This document shows positions 10,863 through 23,150 of a DNA stretch of 64,000 nucleotides, piece after piece. A program made the position numbers and the translations under genes. The notes beneath the pieces were generated by a model. That model was not told where the DNA came from. It made no database searches and saw nothing but the letters and a program-made list of their open reading frames with translations. This stretch comes from Jaapia argillacea MUCL 33604 (lineage: Eukaryota > Basidiomycota > Agaricomycetes > Jaapiales > Jaapiaceae). Location: NCBI GenBank assembly GCA_000697665.1, contig KL197752.1, positions 191,605-255,604 on the forward strand, written 5' to 3'. Numbering within the stretch: position 1 is the stretch's first letter; every line of letters begins with the position of its first letter.

Positions 10863-12871
10863 CGGTGATGTGGGGGGTATGTCTCCAAGCCGATAGATCA
10901 ATGTTTATTGATTGGATTGCCTTCCCTGCCCTTTATTTCCCGCCCTCGCCTTGCGTCTGGCTGCGGTGATTGGCGTAAGCTAACCGTGCGTTTCATTTAA
11001 TTTACGTCGTCGCGCCTCTTGTTTTTCGCTTTGTTGCATCCTGCCATCATGGACTTCTGCATTTATTTCGTTGGTTGGATTGATTCCTCCCCTCGATTCC
11101 CTCCCACCCCACGTTTCTATTACTTATCGCTCTATGACTGCGGCCAACCTCCACCCCCTCCCCACTTGGGTTATCTTCGCTTATCGTCTATTGTCTATTC
11201 CCCACTTAAATCATTCGTAAATTACTTGATCTTTTACAATGTTGATTTCTTTCGTTTTTCGGCGAACATCTATTCTTCGTTGGCGGTGCGGTGTTGATTC
11301 GTTCTGTTGTGGATTTTAGCTTCTGGTTTGTTCGTGCGGCCCTTGTGCCTTGGAAACGAAATCCTGATACGACTGTCTTTTGTGATGTTTATAACATAGC
11401 CAACTATAATGTCCACGACTTGCATGGCCTGGTACCTTCTTCGTGATCCACTGAATAGGCCCATCCGAAGCATCCCTACCAGCAACCTGCAAGATCTCGA
11501 GCTTCGCATTACGGTAGAACATTATCGGAGTGTGGCAGGTGCGTGTTCTCCCCTGTATCAAGAAGTCTTGCTCTTCCTTCTTGTTAGGATCTGGGTCACC
11601 AGTTTAGTGACCGACTCCAATGGGAGTCTCTGAACCCCGAGCAGCCGACTGGCGGCTCCTGGTCATAGTTTCGTATATCAACTACCCACCAAACGTCCCA
11701 CGTCACGCTATTCGCATGTCGCTACGCACAGCGACAAAGAACCTTTGGCCAAGGTCCTCTGCCGCTTTGTCTTCGCGTGTATCTAACGCTAACATCGCGA
11801 TTTCCTTTCCAATTTTCGAAGACGCTGCAATCCCTGTGACGCATCGAGGCTGGTCTCACTCCATTGTGCCTCACCTTTCAGCCTTAAAAGTCCCTCTCCT
11901 TCCACTACTATCATGCATCCTTGGAAATGCCGATTTTCAGTAGGGTACGTCGCGACGCCCTGTCAGTTTGGTCTCTCGCTGACCCTGTTCAGCCGTTGAG
12001 CAAAGCTCCCTCATCATGCGCGTGCCAGAGCGACGACCGTGAATGCATATAGGCATCACCTAGCGTTTGTCCTCCGCTCCATTCTTGTCAGCAACAAAGT
12101 CAGTCGGGGTCGACTGACAATCGCCGCTGACAATTCTCAGGCACCATGACATCGCTCTGGCTGGGGAGGTGTGGGGACTCGTGCGGCGAGTGGAATCTTA
12201 GACATCTCGACATCGTATGCTGACCACACCGAGCGTCTTCCGGCATACAGAAGTGGGGGAACGATTCTCCCCCCTCTACTGCTCTGACTGGTATTGGGAC
12301 ACCTGTCTTTCCTGGAACGACGAGCAGAAAGTTGAGCGTATAACGCCATCAAAACCTTGGTCTCAGTCATAATCACCACATCCCCTTCTTGCACCTCCAT
12401 GTCTAGTAAGTATGCATGTACACTTTTTCAGTCCGATGCCACCCAGTTGCGCTGTGCATAATCCCTGCCCAAGCTTTAATGTTGCCAGTGGAGTTGAATG
12501 CCGTTGTCTTACCATAGCCCTCTGTCGCGTGAGCTCATTGTATGCTACCAACAATATGTACTCACCTTGGCGTCGGATTACCGCTAGCCAAGTTCGTCTC
12601 AACGGACACGGCTGGTCAAGCCAAGTATTTGAAGCTTGTGGGTTGATATGGTCCTCTCACTCATTGATTTAAATCCCCATATTCCCAAGTCAACGATGAA
12701 GGTGTGGCATACTACGTACCATACACTAAGACTACGGACTACGTACACTGAACAAAACTAAAAAAGAAATTGTTGTCCCATAAACAAAATAAAATTAAAG
12801 AAAACGGTTCCAATACGACGAAGCTGGTATCGCACGTCCTCCCTAAGTACCCCACCCTAACAATATACCAA
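10863..12871. other. 3' UTR and intergenic region without a supported gene
   Basis: The first few hundred bases are T-rich and fit a 3' UTR for the GATA factor. Open frames at 11620-11943 (plus) and 12137-12602 (minus) are short, have no domain, and could not be spliced into a longer product. Confidence 0.45.
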
Positions 12872-14129
12872 TCAATCCCAAACCAACTTCCCCTTCCCAT
12901 CAACACTAGCAACGCTCTTTTCCCCCATCCTAATCTTCTCCAACTCCCTCTTATGTTTCGCCAACGCGGCAGCTTGCTCAGCTGCCGACTCCGCTTTGGC
13001 AGCTTTTTGAGCTTCACGTTTGGCGGCGTTTTGGCGTTGCTTTTTTGTTAGGGACTCGGGGGCTTTTGTTGGGCCTTGTGAGGCCGAGTCGGAGTGGGAG
13101 GAGGATGTGCGCTCAATTTCTGGAAGGGAGATTGGGTGAGGAAAGGGGGGGTATTGGAGGATGAGGAGAGGGACTTACTGGAACGACCACGACTCTTGAC
13201 TACGCCCCAACCACCGTCATCTTCCCCATCCGCATCGTTCGTACTATCGACATGCACATCTTCATAGTCGGCCCAAGAGAACCCTGATGCGGGTTTCTCT
13301 CCTGGTTGGGGTGAGACGCGCATGACGCGAGCTACACTGGGATGATCCGGTATTTCCAACATGCTGCAAAGCAAACAATGATCGTCATTAGAACATGAAC
13401 GAAACGACGTGAAGAGAGGGGAACGTACTCTTCGACACCCGTCTTGCGAGGTTTGGGGAGCATCTTCTCAGCCAACGTCCTTCTATTCTCCTTCTCCTCT
13501 CGAGTGCTACGCACCTCGTCCTCTGTCCGTTCATTAACAGGCGACGAGGTCCCAGTAGTGCTCCCTCCAACCTCACTAGTGGGAACATTCAACCCAAGAT
13601 CCTTCTCCGAGTCCCCAGCCTTCTTCTTCCGCGAGACTTGGGTCCAAGACGAGTCGGTGTCATTTGGTCGCAATGGTTGTTGATGTTTGCCAGTAGATGG
13701 GCCAGCCGCTGAGGAATCGGATAACGGTTCGCCTGAAGGAGGTGAAAGTGTACCCTTCTTCGTAGCCTTTTTCTTCTTCTGCTTCTTCGCCTTTGAGCTG
13801 GATTCTGGCTCTGGGGTGGCAGAAGCATCGTTGGCTGAACCGGAGTCAAAGTCGCCTGGGATGACGGCAGGGAAGGGGACTACGATGGGTTGGGCTGGTT
13901 CTGGGGAGGGGGTAGGTTTCTTCTCCTTCTCTTTCTCCTTCTTCTTGTTATTCTTCTTCCCACCACTGGCGGTAGTAGCAGGGGTGGCCTTGGACGGCAG
14001 AAGAAGGTCAAGACCATTCACCGCTGCCGTGTCTCTGCTATGCTGAACATAGGTGACGAAGATGAGAGAGATGACGACGACGACAGCGACGACGGATTCC
14101 TTGTTAATGTAGCTGTATGCTGAGCCCAT
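12872..14129 (-). CDS. Unrecognised membrane-anchored, lysine-rich protein
   Basis: Exons complement 13429..14129, 13179..13363 and 12872..13119, with introns of 65 and 59 bp; 377 aa. One hydrophobic helix near the N-terminus (SVVAVVVVISLIFVTYV, about residues 12-28) is the only membrane segment. It is followed by a long charged, low-complexity region rich in K, S, P and E, with two poly-Lys blocks. The C-terminus has an Ala/Lys/Glu-rich helical stretch (KREAQKAAKAESAAEQAAA), likely a coiled coil, and ends GKGKLVWD. The topology suggests an ER- or nuclear-envelope-anchored cytosolic protein; LYRIC-like proteins look similar in outline, but no homology is claimed. The start at 14129 is the ATG just before the helix; an upstream in-frame extension to 14414 exists but looks like UTR. 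Confidence 0.7.
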
Positions 14130-14611
14130 GGTGGCAGCGGACTGGGTAAGTTGGTGGGAAAGAACAAGGAGGGGTGCGACGTGGAGGTTGTGAGAGCAAA
14201 GGGCGCTATCACCGAAGGCCATATATGGAAAAACGTCGGCGTTATAGATCGCGTCAACAACTATAAACAACACGTCCGCTGGCATAGCGCTGGCATGCCA
14301 CCGGCAACTTAGTCTACCATCACAAATCACATCAAAAATGTTACATGGGCAGCGTGTAAATTCAGGCTGCACGACATGCACCAGGGTATCCAAAACACCA
14401 AAGAACAAATACACAATGATATATTATGCGATTATCATAACCGTTTATCGGATAAATGATGTTTGGTTGTGGCGGGGAGACGGGGAAACAGTGTGGTGTG
14501 TGTGGGGGGTATAATGGTAATGAACAGAAACGACAGTGAACAAAGATCCAAAGAAAAAATGCACCTCGACAACTAGGAAAATGCTTGTATGATAAACGAC
14601 CTTGCCAGAGA
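14130..14611. other. Intergenic region between two minus-strand genes
   Basis: A 482-bp spacer. The part next to 14129 should be the promoter and 5' UTR of the membrane-anchored protein gene; the part next to 14612 should be the 3' UTR of the serine-rich gene. I see no gene or repeat in it. Confidence 0.5.
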
Positions 14612-17600
14612 TTAAGCTTCCGAATAGTTTGAGAACCGGATGTTATCCGACATCAATCCCGAACCCCCAAGCTTGATAGTCCCACCAGCTCTCGCGCTCC
14701 TCTCCAACAAATCATCCCACAATTCGGCCTTATCCTTCTCCGTCCGTCTACTATTCTGGCTCCCACCCATCTCTCGAAACACGAGCGTCGTATGACCCTG
14801 CGAGTCCGTGATGGAAGACAAGGAACCCGAACGTGGTCTCGCCTTTGCTGTAGATGCACTGCTAAAAGCGCCAGAGGAGTTACGGTCCGGATTCTGTGGT
14901 GGTGGGGAGCTACTGTCAGATAAGTCCGACGATGAGGAAAGGTCTTCGTCCCCAGTGAACATGAACGAAGGCAACGTCGTCGAAGGTCCCAGCGTACCCG
15001 AAAACGAAGCAGTAAGGTCCGTACTAGAACTAGGTGGAGGTCTTCTCGGGCTTCTCGAAGGCCTCGGAGGTGCCGACAACGCACCAAACTCAGAGAGCGG
15101 ACGTGTAGCAGGCGGAGGAGGGTGATGCGATGATGACGAACTGCGTTCGGGAGACTCCTCTGGCGAAAACGAATTATTCCGGCTCTTGAATAAATTCACA
15201 GCATTGGTAACCGAAAACGCCGGCATGTCGGGAGAGGTAGGTGAATACTGCGGTGAAGGCATATCCCTCCCACTACTCCCCAACCTCCTCTTCGGGAACG
15301 GCAACGAAGTCAACCTGACATCATCCACAGAATACGAAAGTGGATGATCGACAGACGGTCCAACCAGCGGCGACCGACTAGATGGCGAGGATGATTCTTC
15401 GCTAGAGGCATTGAATCGATAGAGTTCACTTGGTGGGATGATATACTGACCCAATTTATCATTTTTAGGAAGGGGAGGGATCTCTTCACCATAAGACGAA
15501 GTGGATGAACGAGTCGATTGTGTCCTATGGAAGAACCGTGAGGAGGCGATATCAGAGGATACCGGCGACGAGGACCTCGTTGTTGTGCTCGGTCGACCTG
15601 TCTTGCTACCGCTGTGTCCAGTGGACGATCTCGGCTGCTGTTGCTGATGAGTGGGCGTATCTGAAGTCGATAGTGTTCGCAGAGGAACGATGGTAGAACG
15701 ACCAACAGACATTGACGGGCGGGATTGGTAAAAACGGGAAAGAGCGCCACTTGATTCCGTTTGTTGGTCGATGGTGGCTGTTCGATGAGGTGGGGTGAAC
15801 AACAGGTCTTTAGGGATGGCGGGAACGGGAGGTGGGGCAGAGTCTTGGAACTTCTCCCTTAAACCTCCACTACTAATCCTCTTCATCAACTTCCACAACT
15901 TCCCACTGGGAGATGCTTCCTCCTCCTTTTCCTTGCCCTTCTTCCCTTCCTTCCCCTTCGGCAACCTGCCACCTTTCGCAACCCTTCCGCGACCTGAATC
16001 CTCGTACCCGCCATCCGGACTCCCATCACAAGGCGAACTCCATAGCTGTTCCCTTCGTTTACCAGAAGGTAACGACCGAGCAGTATGCAAAGGATCCTGT
16101 ACCCGCTCCCCATCCCCAACACACTCATCCAAACTCAACCTCAACGACTTCCTATTCTCCTTCGGCAAACTAATCGACCTCCGATCCTGTAACGTAGGCC
16201 TCCTCAACGTCCCTCCCTCATAAACATAACCACCAGTCGGTAAAGCAGGTTCAGGTTCATCAGACTTCACTCCACCCTGCACCTTCTTCCAAGTCTCAGA
16301 AACTTTCCTACTCAAACTTCTCTTCCTCCCAATCCCAACCCTAATACTCGATTTCGGGGATCGATAACGCTCACGATCGTCAACAGGATACTCGGAAGTG
16401 ACATCCCAATCATTATCGTCCGGTCCACCGACAGCCACCACTCTTCCCGAGGTACTCCCAAAGACGGTGTAGTAGGGTTTCGGTGACGGTTCACCTGGTT
16501 CGCGATCGTTCGAGTCCCGGGTTATGGAAGCTAAATGTTCCCTTCGCTCTTCTTGTTGCTTGTACGCCAGTGCTACAGCTCCAGCAGGGGTCAAGGTAGC
16601 AGGGTTGGGTTTAGGTGCACCACTCTTGGATGAAGAGGAAACCTTGGTTTTGGATGTTTCGATGGGAGCGGTTTGAGGACGGGGAGAGGGACGTGAAGTA
16701 TCCAATGATAAATGGAATTGGTTGCTTTTGCGTGAGGGAGTGGAGACGATTGGAGTAGCTGGTGGAGAAGGCCCAGATTTCACGGTCTTGCCACTTGGTC
16801 GTCGTTTGAGGACGTTACGAGTTCTTGGCTCTTTTTCTCTGGATGCCGATGCCTCTCGAGAGGAAGTAGGCTGCGAGAGCGCCGGAGGTGCAGGTTGTTG
16901 CTGTGGTTGTTGTGGTGGTGCTGGCTGCTGCTGCTGCTGATCGACAGCAGAAGGGCGAGTGGTGGAAAAAGAGGGTTCTCGGCCTCTAGACGTGGACCGT
17001 GAACTGTGCCTCCCAGAACTAGAAGCCATCGAAGCCTCCCTTCTATCGCTCCCACTTCCACTCCCAGTCGGCGTGGAAGATCTGGGTGCTAAATACCCCT
17101 TCTCCCTCCCGACCGATGATGATGCCACCCGCATCTCAGAGTCAGATGGCAACGAAATGATAGAAGAACCGCATGAATGGGCGGGGGCTGGTTTGCTCAG
17201 CAACCGCTTCATGTCGAAATGAATGGGAGTGCCGCCGTCTGAGGTGTTACCTGAAGTTTTGCGAGGAGTGGATGCTGAGGCTGAGGCTGCTCGGGAAGGA
17301 GATAGGCTGGGGCGGACGGATACACGTTGACTTGAAGCGGATTTGGGTTTCAAGCCTGATGCGGGGGAGTCACCCGGGGAGGACAGGCTCGAAGGGGAGC
17401 TTCCAGGGATTGTACGATCACGAGGTGAAGGTGGACCGGTGAAAGTTTTCGACGTTGGGGACGACTTTGGACCTGGGTCGCTCCGTGTATGAACGACCTC
17501 AGTGCCGAACGTATAGTTCGTATCGGCACTGGCGAGTAACCCAACTGGAACGGATTGGGATACATAGTTTCCAGGCAAAGCTTCGCGTTCCTTTGGTGGT

Positions 17601-17797
17601 CTTGAGGGCGATCGACCAGTATGTTTGGAGGAGGAGGATGGGGATTTCTGGAATAGGGAGTGTATTGCATTAGTTGGGTGATGGTTTGGTGAGGGTTGGG
17701 ATGGGAGAGATGGTTGTTGTTGTTGTTGGTCGTTACGTCTGATAGGCGAGTTGTCTTCTCGCCTGGACGTGGATCGTCTACGGGTTTCTGGGGGCAT
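14612..17797 (-). CDS. Large serine/proline-rich disordered protein, function unknown
   Basis: One uninterrupted frame of 1061 codons from ATG at 17797 to a stop at 14612, unusual here because neighbours are full of introns. Composition is dominated by S, P, R, T and Q, with poly-Q/poly-P tracts near residues 25-35 and 290-305. No folded domain is recognised. Many RxxS and SP sites make it a plausible phosphoprotein. A short ordered-looking segment closes the protein (KAELWDDLLERSARAGGTIK, then SDNIRFSNYSEA). Short linear segments such as RRPTLQDRRSISLP and KENRKSLRLSLDE recur in style with fungal polarity or cell-wall regulators, but that is only an impression. The opposite strand gives open frames that are shadows of this composition. 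Confidence 0.75.
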   Translation of the reverse strand: MPPETRRRSTSRREDNSPIRRNDQQQQQPSLPSQPSPNHHPTNAIHSLFQKSPSSSSKHTGRSPSRPPKEREALPGNYVSQSVPVGLLASADTNYTFGTEVVHTRSDPGPKSSPTSKTFTGPPSPRDRTIPGSSPSSLSSPGDSPASGLKPKSASSQRVSVRPSLSPSRAASASASTPRKTSGNTSDGGTPIHFDMKRLLSKPAPAHSCGSSIISLPSDSEMRVASSSVGREKGYLAPRSSTPTGSGSGSDRREASMASSSGRHSSRSTSRGREPSFSTTRPSAVDQQQQQPAPPQQPQQQPAPPALSQPTSSREASASREKEPRTRNVLKRRPSGKTVKSGPSPPATPIVSTPSRKSNQFHLSLDTSRPSPRPQTAPIETSKTKVSSSSKSGAPKPNPATLTPAGAVALAYKQQEERREHLASITRDSNDREPGEPSPKPYYTVFGSTSGRVVAVGGPDDNDWDVTSEYPVDDRERYRSPKSSIRVGIGRKRSLSRKVSETWKKVQGGVKSDEPEPALPTGGYVYEGGTLRRPTLQDRRSISLPKENRKSLRLSLDECVGDGERVQDPLHTARSLPSGKRREQLWSSPCDGSPDGGYEDSGRGRVAKGGRLPKGKEGKKGKEKEEEASPSGKLWKLMKRISSGGLREKFQDSAPPPVPAIPKDLLFTPPHRTATIDQQTESSGALSRFYQSRPSMSVGRSTIVPLRTLSTSDTPTHQQQQPRSSTGHSGSKTGRPSTTTRSSSPVSSDIASSRFFHRTQSTRSSTSSYGEEIPPLPKNDKLGQYIIPPSELYRFNASSEESSSPSSRSPLVGPSVDHPLSYSVDDVRLTSLPFPKRRLGSSGRDMPSPQYSPTSPDMPAFSVTNAVNLFKSRNNSFSPEESPERSSSSSHHPPPPATRPLSEFGALSAPPRPSRSPRRPPPSSSTDLTASFSGTLGPSTTLPSFMFTGDEDLSSSSDLSDSSSPPPQNPDRNSSGAFSSASTAKARPRSGSLSSITDSQGHTTLVFREMGGSQNSRRTEKDKAELWDDLLERSARAGGTIKLGGSGLMSDNIRFSNYSEA

Positions 17798-20008
17798 TGC
17801 GGCAAACGTTTCTCAAGGTAGTAACCAAACGTAAACTGAACAACCGGTGAACATCCGCACAGGTGAGTGGGTAAAAGTGGTGGACATACAATCGTTAAGA
17901 TCACTGGATCCGAAATATGCAGGAATGGTCGTCGGAAGGACGAAGACCTAGGAAGAGTTGGTTGGTTGCTGAGTGAGCCGAATCACAGGGTGTCACGTAC
18001 GAGATGTACACCCAAGAAACCAACGATATGATCAACTACCAGCAGTTTCCAAAATCAAATGGCCCTAAAGAGTACGAGGGGCGAGTGAGACGATGGGACT
18101 GAGATGGGATGTTCACACTGACATTACAGGTGGGACCCAAGTGAAGATAAGGCGGGAAAGAACCCGATACCAGATCGCAACGAGGAGAAGGAAAGAAAGG
18201 TCGTGGCCACAAGATGGGGGTGCAACGGTGGCACGTGCAGAAAATAAGAAAATTTAGGGGCAACGGTCCGTCCGTAGGGTAAACTGAGAAGATTCTGGAT
18301 GAGCAAGCAAGTTGCCTCGAAGATGGAGGTAAGAGAACAAGTAGTTCGGGAAAGGGGAAAGACAGTAGAGTTGAATGAGCGACAGGTATAAAAGAGTGCA
18401 AGAGGCAAAGCTTGAAAAGAGACGCTGGGGCTGGGAATACACAGCAAATTGTAACGCTATCCAGAGCCCTGAATATTGATCCACGTGGCTTCTGCGGTTT
18501 ACCCGAAACGCCTGGTTGTCGTGTCGCTCTCCCTTTCACAGTGATCACCCAGCAACTCCGGATAGTAAAGACAATGCAAACTGGAGGAATTTCGACGAAG
18601 ATGAGCCTCTGCAGCGACCTTGTTTATTTAATTTTTGTTCAGCTGGGCGGTTTAACAATGAAACATGGAGTTACGGGTGTCACATCTGGCCATGGCAACG
18701 GTTGTCGCTTCTTTTAACCTTTGACAGGGAAGCGCGCGTCCATGTCCGAACTTCCGGTCCCGATCATCACCTTGCTCACCATCCACAATCAATCCACAAT
18801 CGTTCGACCCTTTGTGCATCTGCTTCGACCACCAGGGTCCTCTGCTGGTACATGTAGTTCTAGCTTATCCTCTCTCAGTTCCTATCACCACCGTTCCTCT
18901 CCCCTCATATCCACCCTGACGTCCTGGTGTGCTATTAACTGTTCCCCGCGGAACCAAATTTCCGCTCTATCTGATATGTCAGCTGGTCATCTGCGCATCT
19001 ATGTATCTTCACCATCTGTCAACTCCCTCGAGTCTATCTTTGCACCCCCAAACTCTCCGCACCAGCGCCGAACCTAAATCCCTGACGAATCCCGAGACTC
19101 GAACATCTTCTCTTTTCTTTGATGCTCCACTTGTCTCGACTCGGTCGGGGAGGGATTTGTTTTGCAACCATCGGTTGGGCGCAGAGAACCCAAGATTGGC
19201 AGCCAGTCCACACCATTCATCAAGTCATGCGGGAAAACTGGCCCCTCCATCAATGCCAATGCTTAAACCGTGCGATCCGTTGGTGGGACATACAGGGGTT
19301 AAATCCCCACTCAAGATAAACGAATCGTCATCTGGTTCTCTCCTTCATGGCACGACGACCAAGACATCCAGAAATATCCATACTACCCCCGCTTCAGTGA
19401 CCACTAACCTCCCGATACCCACCCCCAAGCGCCCATTTTTCCCGTGCTCCCTTCATCCCCTGCCCACTAGTCCTTCTGTAGCTCATTACCGCGCGTTCTA
19501 TTTACCATAGGAGCTCCGGCCATCTTCCGACACCTGGATCACGACTTTACCCGTGAAATGGATCAATGCCGACCTCCTCGGAGCTGCGGTGAGATGTCGA
19601 AAGCCCACTAAAGGCCCTGTTCGGGAAACCCAGGTAGCCTCAGTCTTCATCCCCTTCGGCGAATTATCGATCCTTTATTACCATCCATCAGAGGTATTGC
19701 ATTTCCATCTGGTTCTGTTATCTGAATTTGCTTTCGATGGAGAGTCGCGTCATGGCCTGTAGACGCCATTCCGGCCCTTTCGCAATGAGTACTCCGTTTA
19801 GATTTCTGTCCGGCCCTTTCCCCCGAAATTTTCGCGGGGCTATCGTTACTAAACTGGAGCTACGACTTCAGAAACTTGTGGATACCAACGGGCTGAAGCG
19901 CAGAAGACTGAAGCCGGAAGGCGTGAATCACGTGGCTGATCCAATTTCAATCGCGACGCGTCGAACGCGTCGTCGCGGCTAAGCTTTCCTCCAACTCCAT
20001 CGCACAAC
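17798..20008. other. 2.2-kb intergenic region
   Basis: Upstream regions of the serine-rich gene (minus) and HAUS6-like gene (plus). A 170-aa minus frame (18036-18548) and a 193-aa plus frame (18929-19510) have no domain or conserved-looking segment; no gene is called. Confidence 0.45.
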
Positions 20009-21038
20009 ATGGTCGAAATGGTTCCTCCCCTCACAAAACTCCCACCCACCCTCCTTCTCCTCGTCCACCTCCACCTCCTAGGGTATCCACATGTGGGAAA
20101 CCCAGAGTATGATCGCAATCTTTTCAATTCCACCTCACATGGTCTACGAGATCGGACGAAGAATATGCAAGATGTTTGTTATTTTCTCGTTGAGTTCATC
20201 GAGGGTGGCAGGTCTCAAGCCAAAACGGTATGTATGCGCGTTCACCACCGAACGACAAAAGGACTTAGTTGAGCTGGATGGAGATCCTGCCCTCATATCC
20301 ATGTTTACAACCTTCAGACACGACTGCTTTCCGGTTGTCACTGTCAAAGTATATAGAAACCCTCCGTCATCGATCTTTGCATTCCGCAAAACAACCTCCT
20401 CAAGCCAGAAGACCTGCAAAAGGCGAAGAATCTTCATCCGAACAAGGAATTGCATGGTGGTGGAAAGACGTTATCGTGCGCAAGTCATTATTGGAAGAGT
20501 GTTCTGGGGATCGGTATGTAGTGTATTTATCGAAAACGCCATCTAATGTTGACATTGCGGTTTCAGATTTGAGCGTCTTGCACTAGCTTTATCAACACAT
20601 GCCGTCTGGAAGGCGGCAGCAGCCTCACCTGTGGACGAAGGAAACTCGCAGGTACGTCAATTTTGATAAGTGTACTGCGTACCTTGGTGACAATTGCGTA
20701 GACACTCTTATCCACCCAAACAAACGAATATGCAACCCTCCTCGCAATAGCCCAATCAACCCGCCGAAAATGGGAAACCAAGGCGCTTCACCTTCTCCAC
20801 CGACAAGCCGACCTCAAACTCATCCAGGTAAGTGTTTTCTCACTTGATCCTGGTATTTTCATTTCTTAACCCAGTTCGGCGAATATAGGAGCGAATCACG
20901 AGCTCGGGTGACGTTTCGCAATCGCGATATGACATACTAAGCACAGAGAGGCTGCGAGCTCTGTGTGCTTCAAGGCGTCAGGATCTGCTAAGTGGCCATT
21001 GGAGTAACCCCGAAGGGGAGAGAGCGTTGACTACGCTT

Positions 21039-21043
21039 ACCGT
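21039..21043. repeat. Target-site duplication ACCGT (second copy at 29059-29063)
   Basis: ACCGT directly precedes the 5' LTR and directly follows the 3' LTR. A perfect 5-bp duplication is normal for Ty3-type integrase and fixes the element ends exactly. Confidence 0.95.
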
Positions 21044-21337
21044 TGTCACGTTCTTTTTACTTTTGATCACCTGACCTGTAGAACATTCGTTAGTATTCCG
21101 ACCAGTAGCATTAAGATCTCGGTATGACGCCTTATGGTACCACGGACTATTCTTAGGGTAGCCATGTAGTATATAAGCTTGTACCATCTTAATGCAAACC
21201 CCAGTCTTGAGCTGGTCTATTCCAAACCAGCCACTCTTGTGTGTCATCGGTCGACCTCATTACTCCTTGATTGCTACTCGCACTCTTCATCCAGCGCTGC
21301 TGCCAGTCACATCCCTGGTTGTTGTTTGTTGCTGACA
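21044..21337 (+). repeat. 5' LTR
   Basis: 294 bp, TGTCACG...GCTGACA. Contains TATATAA at 21170-21176 and the putative transcript start at 21203. Compared with the 3' LTR it keeps CpG at three sites where the 3' copy has TpG or CpA. Confidence 0.97.
21170..21176 (+). promoter_or_regulatory. TATA box in the 5' LTR
   Basis: TATATAA, 33 nt before the A at 21203. That spacing suits an RNA start exactly at the 11-mer AGTCTTGAGCT (21203-21213), which is complementary to the primer site. Confidence 0.6.
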
Positions 21338-21339
21338 TT

Positions 21340-21350
21340 AGCTCAAGACT
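21340..21350 (+). other. Primer-binding site matching the element's own RNA 5' end
   Basis: AGCTCAAGACT lies 2 nt inside the 5' LTR and is the exact reverse complement of AGTCTTGAGCT at 21203-21213. No tRNA 3'-end match (TGG-type start) is evident at this place. This is the arrangement known for Tf1, whose first 11 nt prime reverse transcription. Confidence 0.7.
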
Positions 21351-22032
21351 TTCTCATTCCCAACCGCCCTTGTTGCTCGCATACGGCAGCGCAGGAGTAT
21401 CCGACGTCGACACCGACCTATACCGCGTCAAGACGCTCGAGACTAGTTCTACATCCGACATATGACCATCAAGATCTATACCAGCAAATATTGTTGCAGC
21501 TACCTTCGCGACCCAGCCTATTCATACGCCGACGCCGTCCGTGGGCTTCGACTTCGACACGCCTTTGAACACTGGTCCTTCTGCAAGAAGTCCTACTGCA
21601 GGTACCACGACCGCTTCTGATCACTGCGTGGAAAAGTCCCCCCTAGAATACAAAAGCCGTTCTTCTGATTACTCCCACTTGCACACTCTCGGGGTTCCCC
21701 GGTTTGTGTTGATCATCTTCACTGGTGATCAGGTCCGGAATAAGCTTGTGTTTGAATAGCGGGCCGTCATACCCCTATCGCACTCGCAGGACTTCAAGCG
21801 AGTACAGTTGAAAGGTTTCCCACACATCGTCGTCTACGTATTACATAAATAGAAAAACACCATAAGGCCGCAGTATAGAAGTCACGGTGCTAGTAGAGTG
21901 TTGACTAGACCCTGACGCTGCGAAGAAGCGAAAGCTTGCAACACCCACGGAAAAGTAGATTCTTCCGGAACTTGTCTAGTGGCATAAGTCCGTTCCGACA
22001 CTTGCGGCAGACCCTAGGGATTTTCCCAGAAT

Positions 22033-23100
22033 TTGCTCGGCCCGGATTCCGAATTTCACATACCCTCGTTCACACGAGAACCCACCCCATTTCACATGCC
22101 ACCACGAGATAGCGATCTCGTTATCAATTTCATCTGCCGCATTCTTCTCATCTGCCTCACCGGCATCCACCTCGGCATCGCTATCTGCTCTCACATTCGT
22201 GGAACTCTCATCCACGTTCATAACCAATTACTCCAATTGGTTATCACCACCACACGCGCTACATATAGACCAATTGCCGTTCCGGCCGTTCACTTCCAGT
22301 TCGACGAAAACGGTTACGTCAGCAGCTTCCTCGGAGACCTATATAACGAGGAGGATTTCGAACGTCCTTGGAACACAGCGCCCACTCCACCACCACCAGC
22401 AGCACCCTCAGTCGGAACACCCGACTTCGCTACCACACCACCTCGTTCACCATCACCTCCTAGTCCTCGTGAACAGGAGTTTCTTCGCCGTCTTACCGAA
22501 ATTTGCCAACGTCGACCAGAACTTGACCCTCTCGACGTACTCCGTCACCGCCTAAACGCGCTCAACGCCACCCTCGACTATCCAGACACTCGTGGTAATA
22601 CTCCCGATTACGAGAACTACGAGACTGCTGAACCTTCCGAGTAGATGCCCATTGACGCCAGATGCTTCGCCCCTGTTCAATTCAATGAACACCTCATTTT
22701 TTGGGTTGTTTGTTTGTTAGAAGCGCTTCGCACCATCATTAACGTCCTTGGAGAGGTCCGTCCATACCTCACCAACGACGAGCTACTCCGCATCGAAGGA
22801 CCGGTAGAGGATATACGTAACATTCAAGAGGCTTTAGTAGAGGCGATCAATAGAGGAGAGTGGAGACGAGAAGTAGCTGAACACGCACTAGAGAGACGAT
22901 ACAATCACTTCGGAGACGAAGACCCCCTTTTCGCACCCGACGAAGACATCGAGGGAAATACCCTCCTCGACGTCCTTATCCCCATCCCCCAATCACCACG
23001 CTTCGAGGAGGTACTCCCTGAGATTATCGATTTGACAGAGGACAACGACACGGTCGTAAAAGGAAGTGGAACTAGTGGAGACCCATTTGTACTCTTGTGA
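22033..23100 (+). CDS. Retrotransposon ORF(s) upstream of gag, one frame split by TAG
   Basis: Two consecutive open frames in the same reading frame, 22033-22644 and 22645-23100, separated only by a TAG that is immediately followed by ATG. The first holds a proline-rich segment and a helical stretch (EQEFLRRLTEICQRRPELDP). The second is acidic and ends in EIIDLTEDNDTVV. They probably form the N-terminal part of Gag or a leader protein. The stop could be a C-to-T change of a CAG codon, or a real stop-restart junction. No start before 22033 is certain. Confidence 0.5.
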
Positions 23101-23150
23101 TTAATTGGCGAAAGTAGTCCGAATTACAAAAAACATTCAGGGCCGCCACA

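Noticed and set aside
13687-14123. Phe/Ser-rich plus-strand frames
   Set aside because: Antisense of the lysine-rich region of the membrane-anchored protein gene.
18036-18548. 170-codon minus-strand frame with a hydrophobic middle
   Set aside because: No splice context or family features; probably the 5' UTR/promoter of the gene at 14612-17797.
18929-19510. 193-codon plus-strand frame
   Set aside because: Low-complexity, no domain, not joinable to the HAUS6-like start at 20009.
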